Shown here: positions 5,770 to 10,135 of the stretch, piece after piece
Layout of the letters: each line of letters starts with the position of its first letter
Numbering within the stretch: position 1 is the first letter of the stretch
NCBI GenBank assembly: GCA_020433785.1
Contig: JAGRCC010000230.1
Location: 1 to 10,135 of the forward strand
DNA: 10,135 nucleotides
Source of the DNA: Anaerolineae bacterium
GTDB taxonomy: Bacteria; Chloroflexota; Anaerolineae; 4572-78; J111
Direction of reading: 5' to 3'
Made by a program: the position numbers and the translations under genes
The notes under the pieces: generated by a model
What the model was told of the DNA's origin: nothing
The model's input: only the letters and a program-made list of their open reading frames with translations
The model's database searches: none

Positions 5770-5781
5770 TGTCCTTTTCCC

Positions 5782-8169
5782 TTATTTTATATAACCGTTG
5801 ACCGGTTCCGCTAAATCGACCGGCAATGTGACTATAAACACGGTCCCTTGCCCCGGCCGGCTAGTTAAATCGATCCGGCCGCCGTGTAATTCAACGAGCG
5901 CTTTGGTGATCGGCATGCTCAACCCCGGTCCCAGGTTTTGATCGACGTCGGTTAATCCGGCGCTCATAAACTTTTGGAAAATCGTCGATTTGAGCTGTTC
6001 ATCGATGCCGGGGCCGGTATCGGCGACCGTAATGACAACTGTGCCAATTTCGGGCCAAACACGCAAATAGATGCTGCCCGATTCGGTAAATTTAGTTGCG
6101 TTAATGAGTAAATTTAAGATAATCTGGCGAATCCGCAAATAATCACCCGAAATTTCAGGTAAGTTCGGGGCCACATCGGTGATGAGTTCAATCGGCTTAT
6201 TACGAATCTCGTGCTGGGCTAGCGGCGTTAGATCAGATACCAGTTTGGCTAGATTGACCGGCTGCCGATTCAAATTCATTTGCCCGGCTTCGATTTTACT
6301 CATATCAAGGATGTTGTTGATAATATGCAGCAGGCGTTCGGCGCTGGTCAAAGCGCGTTCCAGATGGTCGATCTGTTCAGCATTAAGGTCGCTGCGAAAA
6401 TCATCGAGGACAAAACCGATATAGTTGATGATGCCGTTCAACGGGGTGCGTAGCTCGTGCGTGACATGCGCCAGAAAACGGCTTTTGAGCCGGGTAAGCT
6501 CTTCAACCTTATGAATCGTTTCATCCAGTTCGAAGCTCCACAGGGCTAAAGAAATCTGCTTCTTAAGCTCATCAATAATCGCCAACTCTTTTTCAGTGAA
6601 GGTTTTGCCGTTGATTTTTCCGCCCAGATACAGGTTGCCCACCGGCAGGTTATTAACGGTTAACGAATAGGCCAGTACGTACCGGATATTTGGTTTTTTC
6701 TCCGGAGGGGTAACCTCAGCATTTCTTAATCGGAAATCTGATGGAATATCCAGTCCAACGACCCGTTCCAAATCGCGTCGGGTTTCAACTTTGGGCAGGT
6801 GGTGTGACACAATCCGATAGCCAACCTTAAACTCGTCAACACTGCCGAAAAACCAGTCGCTAATGATATGATGCAGATTATGATAGAGCAGCCTAACGAC
6901 GAAAAAAATAGCCACCCCAATTAAAATAATGGGAATATCTTGCAGTTGGATCAGATCGAGGCTGGTCATCGCCGGACTGATGATCACAATTAAGCAAATA
7001 TAACCCAACAGCCCTGCCAGCAGCAGCCGCAAATACAAAAAATAGGAGCGTTCGGTGACCTTAAAGCCAAAATCCCCATAGCGAAGCGCCAACCAGACCA
7101 CCGCAAACGGCAGCCCAACCAACCCGTAGCGGTTCAGCAGGCTTATAAAGATTTGGGGATGGGTAGCTGGGTTCAACAAAAGGCTAGTCAGCAGCAGGAG
7201 CAATGGGCCGGATAGCCCTAACAGCAGCACCACAGCGCGCTTCTTAGACCGCTGCACATTTGGCTGCCGCAGCATGTGCAAAAGCAACACCAGCCCCACA
7301 CCAGCGTAAATCGCAGTGTAGGCCTCAACAATTGAGACCAAATTCCGGTGAGCAAGGGGGTGGCCAAAGATCTGAGGCACATGGACCAGACCCGGCAAGA
7401 TCGGCAGGTAAATAAGGGGCAGTAAAAACGGCCGGGCGGCCAGTAGTTTTTGGGACGGGTACAACAAAATCAGCATGTGCAACAAGAGCGACGGCAAAAC
7501 AATCCGGGCGATCAGCGCCAATCCCAGCGTTAGATTGGCCAATGGGCCGGTGGCGAAACCAGGAAAGCTGCCCAGATGAAAGACCAGAGCCATTGAAAAT
7601 AAGGCAAATAGTTTGGCTAGCAACAGCTCGTGGCCCAAATGCATAATGGTTGCAGCCGTAACCAAAATAAACAAACTGAAGATACCCGGCACAATGACCA
7701 TCTGAATAAAATTAGGCCAGGTGAATTTCAAAACTGGGAGTTCTATGGCTGCCGGTGGCCCATCGGGTCTGAGCAAGGTGTAGGATATGGCTTGTCCCGG
7801 GTGCTGTCGCGCATAGTCAACCAACCAGTTTGAAGAAGGCGCGAGTTGCCCGTTAACATGCGAGATGATCTCGCCTCGGTTGATAAATCCTTTCGGAAGG
7901 GATTTATCTCGATTGCTGAGGACCAAGTTGCTCTCAACGACGACCAGATTCTGATGAAGAAAGCCGGTAAACGGTTGGTTGATCCAGCGGGCGCTGTTCT
8001 GTAAATTGAAGGTGAGATAGAGCAAGGTCAAACCAATAGCGATCAAAAACATGTTGCGCCAAACTAAAGGCCAGGCGATATGGTTGATAAAACGTTTTAT
8101 TCGCCATAGGAAAATTTGAACTTTGTCATGTTCTTGTAGGTTAGTCGGCTGGTAGGTGGGCATTTCCAT
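5782..8169 (-). CDS. Polytopic sensor histidine kinase with PDZ-like extracytoplasmic segment
   Basis: This 795-residue membrane sensor kinase starts with a short cytoplasmic tail and a first helix (about 39-56). An extracytoplasmic segment of about 95 residues follows whose pattern INRGEIISHVNGQLAPS...ISYTLLRPDG looks PDZ-like. Then come about nine more helices (153-430). A juxtamembrane segment (LLYHNLHHIISDWFFG) leads to a GAF-like region (about 445-550, ending GNLYLGGKINGKTFTEKEL), a dimerisation/phosphoacceptor domain with H571 in HELRTP, and a HATPase domain with N690 (NLLINATKF), DTGPGI (717-722) and FQKF (731-734). The G2 box reads GPGLSM where GTGLGL is usual, so kinase activity may be altered. 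The topology recalls ComP-type quorum sensors (PDZ-like loop then many helices), but the ligand is unknown. An in-frame second ATG lies two codons in; no strong ribosome binding site is seen. The upstream kinase stops 2 nt before this ATG, implying translational coupling. Confidence 0.92.
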   Translation of the reverse strand: MEMPTYQPTNLQEHDKVQIFLWRIKRFINHIAWPLVWRNMFLIAIGLTLLYLTFNLQNSARWINQPFTGFLHQNLVVVESNLVLSNRDKSLPKGFINRGEIISHVNGQLAPSSNWLVDYARQHPGQAISYTLLRPDGPPAAIELPVLKFTWPNFIQMVIVPGIFSLFILVTAATIMHLGHELLLAKLFALFSMALVFHLGSFPGFATGPLANLTLGLALIARIVLPSLLLHMLILLYPSQKLLAARPFLLPLIYLPILPGLVHVPQIFGHPLAHRNLVSIVEAYTAIYAGVGLVLLLHMLRQPNVQRSKKRAVVLLLGLSGPLLLLLTSLLLNPATHPQIFISLLNRYGLVGLPFAVVWLALRYGDFGFKVTERSYFLYLRLLLAGLLGYICLIVIISPAMTSLDLIQLQDIPIILIGVAIFFVVRLLYHNLHHIISDWFFGSVDEFKVGYRIVSHHLPKVETRRDLERVVGLDIPSDFRLRNAEVTPPEKKPNIRYVLAYSLTVNNLPVGNLYLGGKINGKTFTEKELAIIDELKKQISLALWSFELDETIHKVEELTRLKSRFLAHVTHELRTPLNGIINYIGFVLDDFRSDLNAEQIDHLERALTSAERLLHIINNILDMSKIEAGQMNLNRQPVNLAKLVSDLTPLAQHEIRNKPIELITDVAPNLPEISGDYLRIRQIILNLLINATKFTESGSIYLRVWPEIGTVVITVADTGPGIDEQLKSTIFQKFMSAGLTDVDQNLGPGLSMPITKALVELHGGRIDLTSRPGQGTVFIVTLPVDLAEPVNGYIK

Positions 8170-8171
8170 AA

Positions 8172-9512
8172 TTAATTCTTGACCTTAATGGGTATGGCAA
8201 AGTTAAAGCGAGAGCCAACTCCCAACTCACTTTCAACCCAGATCCGCCCGGCGTGTAGTTCAACCAAGGCTTTGGTGATCGGCATGCCCAAACCGGTGCC
8301 TAAATGCCGGCGCCGTTCGATTTGAGCCTCCTTGGGCTGTTTGGTGGAAACCTGTTGAAAATCTTCGAAAATCAACGACAAATTTTCGTTGGCGATGCCG
8401 ATGCCGGTATCGACCACACTAAAAAAGACCCAGCCTCGTTTTTGCCAAATTTTCAGGGTAATCGATCCCTGCCGGGTGAATTTGGCCGCGTTTGAGAGCA
8501 GATTAAGTAAGATTTGGCGCAGCCGCAGCCGGTCGGCCACCACAAAAGGCAGATCGGCGGTAACATCAAGCGTCAGATCAATCGGTTTACCTTTGAGCAT
8601 ATCGTGAACCATCGGTAGAATATCATCTAGAATGAGATGAATATCCGTCGTTTCAAGCTGGAGGCTAAGTTGGCCAATTTCCAACTTGGTCATATCGAGA
8701 ATATCGTTCAGCAGCTTTTTGAGATATTCCGAGCCTTGCACGGCTCGATATAGGTATTGGGTTTCTTTTTGACCAATTTCCCCCAAAATGCCATCGGCCA
8801 CCAGTCCGGTGGAATTAATGACCACATTCAGCGGCGTTCTGATTTGGTGCGAGACATTGGTAATGAACTCGTTCTTGAGCCGCGCCACTCGTTCGGTTTT
8901 CTCGCGGGCCTCGGCCAATTGAATCCCCGACAAGACCAGCGAGACCTGTTCCTGTAAATCACCTAAAGCCGCCCGCTCTTCCGCACTAAATGAGCGCCCC
9001 GATAATTTGGGACCGATGGTTAAATACCCCAGCGCCCGTGTTCCCATTTTTAGAGGCAGCGTCACCGCATGGCGCAGCAGAATTGAGGGCGCGTATTGGT
9101 GAAGGTAGACCCCATCAACCTCAAGCCGCTTAGGCAGGTCTTCGGCCAGATAGTGCTTAAGTTGGGCGCGATCATTGATATCAGTCATCGTGCGGCGAGC
9201 TACGGCCACGCCCTCGTTTATCCGGGCCGAATCACGAAAGAAGAGGCTGTCGATCATACTCCGTACCCCATCTTTGAGGGGGTGGTAGAGCAGCAGAGTT
9301 AGCACTGCGGCCAAAAATACGGTAAAGCCCCGGCTGTGATAGCCCAACAAACCCGGATAAAACCAATCGACAAAGACAAAAAGGGTGAAGTAAACGAGGA
9401 TTATCGTCGCCCCTAAAGTGATGGTCATTAAGCCAAATCGAATGATTTCCCAAGGCGCTTCAAATTTGGGCAGCAAATATTTAGTTCGGTTTTTTTCGAC
9501 GGTTCTGGTCAT
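8172..9512 (-). CDS. Short sensor histidine kinase, paralogue of the next gene
   Basis: This 446-residue membrane kinase is the first gene of the operon. Two helices (about 23-48 and 63-79) are joined by a loop of about 14 residues, so there is essentially no external sensor. A juxtamembrane stretch (LLYHPLKDGVRSMIDSLFFRD) is followed by a GAF-like region (about 100-205). Next come HisKA with H222 in HQIRTP and a HATPase domain with N341 (NLLSNAAKF), DTGIGI (368-373), FEDF (382-385) and GTGLGM (405-410). All catalytic boxes look sound. Its layout matches the C-terminal part of the downstream kinase, including the PITKALVELH stretch after G2, pointing to duplication. Input may come from the GAF-like domain, from membrane state, or by pairing with the long kinase. 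The GGAAGG ribosome binding site is 11 nt from the ATG and partly inside a 5-bp hairpin. An extended -10 promoter lies at 9565-9573. Confidence 0.92.
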   Translation of the reverse strand: MTRTVEKNRTKYLLPKFEAPWEIIRFGLMTITLGATIILVYFTLFVFVDWFYPGLLGYHSRGFTVFLAAVLTLLLYHPLKDGVRSMIDSLFFRDSARINEGVAVARRTMTDINDRAQLKHYLAEDLPKRLEVDGVYLHQYAPSILLRHAVTLPLKMGTRALGYLTIGPKLSGRSFSAEERAALGDLQEQVSLVLSGIQLAEAREKTERVARLKNEFITNVSHQIRTPLNVVINSTGLVADGILGEIGQKETQYLYRAVQGSEYLKKLLNDILDMTKLEIGQLSLQLETTDIHLILDDILPMVHDMLKGKPIDLTLDVTADLPFVVADRLRLRQILLNLLSNAAKFTRQGSITLKIWQKRGWVFFSVVDTGIGIANENLSLIFEDFQQVSTKQPKEAQIERRRHLGTGLGMPITKALVELHAGRIWVESELGVGSRFNFAIPIKVKN

Positions 9513-9513
9513 T

Positions 9514-9527
9514 AAGGCTAGGGCCTT
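9514..9527 (-). promoter_or_regulatory. Small hairpin over the kinase ribosome binding site
   Basis: On the minus strand AAGGC, a four-base loop and GCCTT form a 5-bp stem that ends one base before the ATG of the short kinase. It contains most of the GGAAGG ribosome binding site (9524-9529). It might damp translation; it is short and may be chance. Confidence 0.3.
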
Positions 9528-9564
9528 CCATTAGCGCTTATAAGCACAGAAAAAGCCTATTTTT

Positions 9565-9573
9565 ATCATAACA
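9565..9573 (-). promoter_or_regulatory. Extended -10 promoter for the kinase-kinase-receiver operon
   Basis: TGTTATGAT on the minus strand is TGn plus a 5-of-6 -10 hexamer. There is no -35 at proper spacing (TTGGCA is only 9 bp away). The predicted leader is about 45 nt. Confidence 0.4.
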
Positions 9574-9706
9574 TAATTTTGCCAACCAGGTGGTTACAGA
9601 TCGGTTACGACAGCAATCGATAATTGAAATGTACTCCTTTTGACCTTAAAATTTTCGTCGATGCCTCAATAATTGCCGCAATTCTATGCCGGAAGCGATA
9701 GAGTTG

Positions 9707-9715
9707 TGGTATAAT
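9707..9715 (+). promoter_or_regulatory. Extended -10 promoter for dnaE
   Basis: TGGTATAAT is a perfect extended -10 (TGn plus TATAAT) with no recognisable -35 at 16-18 bp. Transcription from about 9722 would give a leader of about 165 nt before the dnaE ATG. Confidence 0.5.
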
Positions 9716-9815
9716 AATAAATACGTCCACAAACATTTGTTCTGTCGGTCTATCCCCTATATCTTGTGTAAAATTTGAAAAGACCTACTATATTTAGTAA
9801 TATAAAGATATTAGG

Positions 9816-9893
9816 ATGATTTTTTCGGTCGTAAGGCACAGTCCAGTCGTTATGATTCAATGTGCCGGAGAGAAAGAGGCTCGTCATGTCTGA
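9816..9893 (+). other. Possible 25-codon upstream ORF overlapping the dnaE start
   Basis: ATG at 9816 opens a 25-codon frame that closes at TGA 9891-9893, overlapping the dnaE start region by 8 bases in a different frame. Such an overlap is the geometry of translational coupling. There is no proper ribosome binding site (an AGG abuts the ATG), so it may not be translated. Confidence 0.2.
9835..9866 (+). promoter_or_regulatory. Leader hairpin next to the dnaE ribosome binding site
   Basis: GGCACA (9835-9840) pairs perfectly with TGTGCC (9861-9866) around a 20-base loop. The stem ends directly before the purine-rich GGAGAGAAAGAGG that serves as ribosome binding site. No known riboswitch class is recognised. 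Confidence 0.3.
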
Positions 9894-10135
9894 TTTTTGT
9901 CACCTCCACGTCCACAGCGAATATTCTCTGCTCGATGGGTTGGGCCGCACCGCCGATCTGGCCAAAGAAGCGGCTCGATTAGGCCAGCCGGCCCTGGCCC
10001 TGACCGACCACGGCGTTATGCACGGCGTCATCGAGTTCTTCCGCAACTGCAAGAAAAACGGCGTCAAACCGATTATCGGCGTGGAAGCCTATATGACCAT
10101 GCACGGGCGCGGTATGGTCGATCGCGATCCCAATA
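9886..10135 (+). CDS. dnaE: DNA polymerase III alpha subunit, N-terminal PHP domain, 3' truncated
   Basis: The first 83 codons of the replicative polymerase alpha subunit are present and the frame runs off the end of the window. The polymerase and histidinol phosphatase (PHP) domain opens with [13 protein letters not shown] at residues 6-18, including the metal-binding Hx[15 protein letters not shown] at 42-55 and [11 protein letters not shown] at 61-71 follow, all typical of bacterial DnaE. The ATG is supported by AGAGG six bases upstream. The PHP metal ligands visible so far are intact, which leaves active proofreading by the PHP domain possible, but the later ligands lie outside the window. 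It is divergent from the kinase operon, with an extended -10 promoter and a leader of about 165 nt. Whether it is DnaE1 or an accessory DnaE cannot be judged from this fragment. Confidence 0.95.
   Translation, partial: MSDFCHLHVHSEYSLLDGLGRTADLAKEAARLGQPALALTDHGVMHGVIEFFRNCKKNGVKPIIGVEAYMTMHGRGMVDRDPN

Larger units (their letters stand above)
9513..9885. other. Divergent intergenic region between kinase operon and dnaE
   Basis: These 373 AT-rich bases separate two outward-reading genes. They contain an extended -10 promoter for each side, a 10-bp palindrome GCTTATAAGC (9536-9545) in the kinase leader, an AT hairpin (TAATAT 9798-9803 with ATATTA 9808-9813) and the dnaE leader hairpin (9835-9866). 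I see no standard-length gene and no known riboswitch. Confidence 0.65.

Noticed and set aside
9720..9885. Known riboswitch in the dnaE leader
   Set aside because: Apart from two simple stems I recognise no conserved core of any described riboswitch class.
9886..10135. Proximity of dnaE as support for an origin at 889-1080
   Set aside because: dnaE is about 8.8 kb away and is not a typical origin-linked gene, so it adds no real weight.

Overview
The window is a bacterial chromosomal segment of medium GC content with intergenic stretches that are more AT-rich. It carries housekeeping and signalling genes and no phage, plasmid or transposase genes. No rRNA or universal marker is present. A tentative assignment to Chloroflexota (Anaerolineae-like) rests on three things: multi-membrane-span histidine kinases with a stand-alone receiver, a GlpX-type FBPase, and short GTTGG/CCAAC-rich intergenic repeats. 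This is an inference from general familiarity, not a demonstrated placement.

Layout. (1) 1-489, +: 3' part of a molybdate-type ABC transporter permease (ModB-like). (2) 523-840, -: a small basic two-helix membrane protein, convergent with the permease. (3) 841-1219: gene-free. It holds a promoter, a striking array of DnaA-box-like 9-mers (972-1065) all in one orientation and spaced by about one or two helical turns, a terminator for glpX, and an 83-bp inverted-repeat element (1134-1216) ending 3 nt from the glpX stop codon. (4) 1220-3300, -: glpX (class II fructose-1,6-bisphosphatase) preceded by an SDR-type UDP-sugar 4-epimerase. (5) 3427-4119, -: an OmpR/PhoB-type response regulator with a GTG start and no adjacent kinase, flanked on both sides by GTTGGTT/AACCAAC inverted repeats. 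(6) 4120-4589: gene-free. It holds a good minus-strand promoter for the regulator (giving a leader of about 270 nt) and a weaker plus-strand promoter for the next gene. (7) 4590-5393, +: M50B-like membrane metalloprotease with HELSH. (8) 5359-9512, -: an apparent three-gene operon, transcribed as short histidine kinase, long polytopic histidine kinase with a PDZ-like extracytoplasmic segment, then a receiver-only response regulator. Its last 35 bp overlap the 3' end of the M50 gene. (9) 9513-9885: divergent intergenic region with promoters for both sides. (10) 9886-10135, +: start of dnaE (PHP domain of DNA polymerase III alpha).

How it fits together. The clearest functional unit is the kinase-kinase-receiver operon. 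The two kinases share the same juxtamembrane, GAF-like, HisKA and HATPase layout, so the short one looks like the long one without its sensor. The receiver has no output domain and must act by protein contact or phosphotransfer. glpX and the epimerase are separate sugar-phosphate and nucleotide-sugar functions that may share a transcript. The observation most worth pursuing is the phased DnaA-box array beside an AT-rich stretch, which could be a replication origin or a DnaA-titrating or regulatory locus. No dnaA or dnaN lies in the window to support the origin reading.
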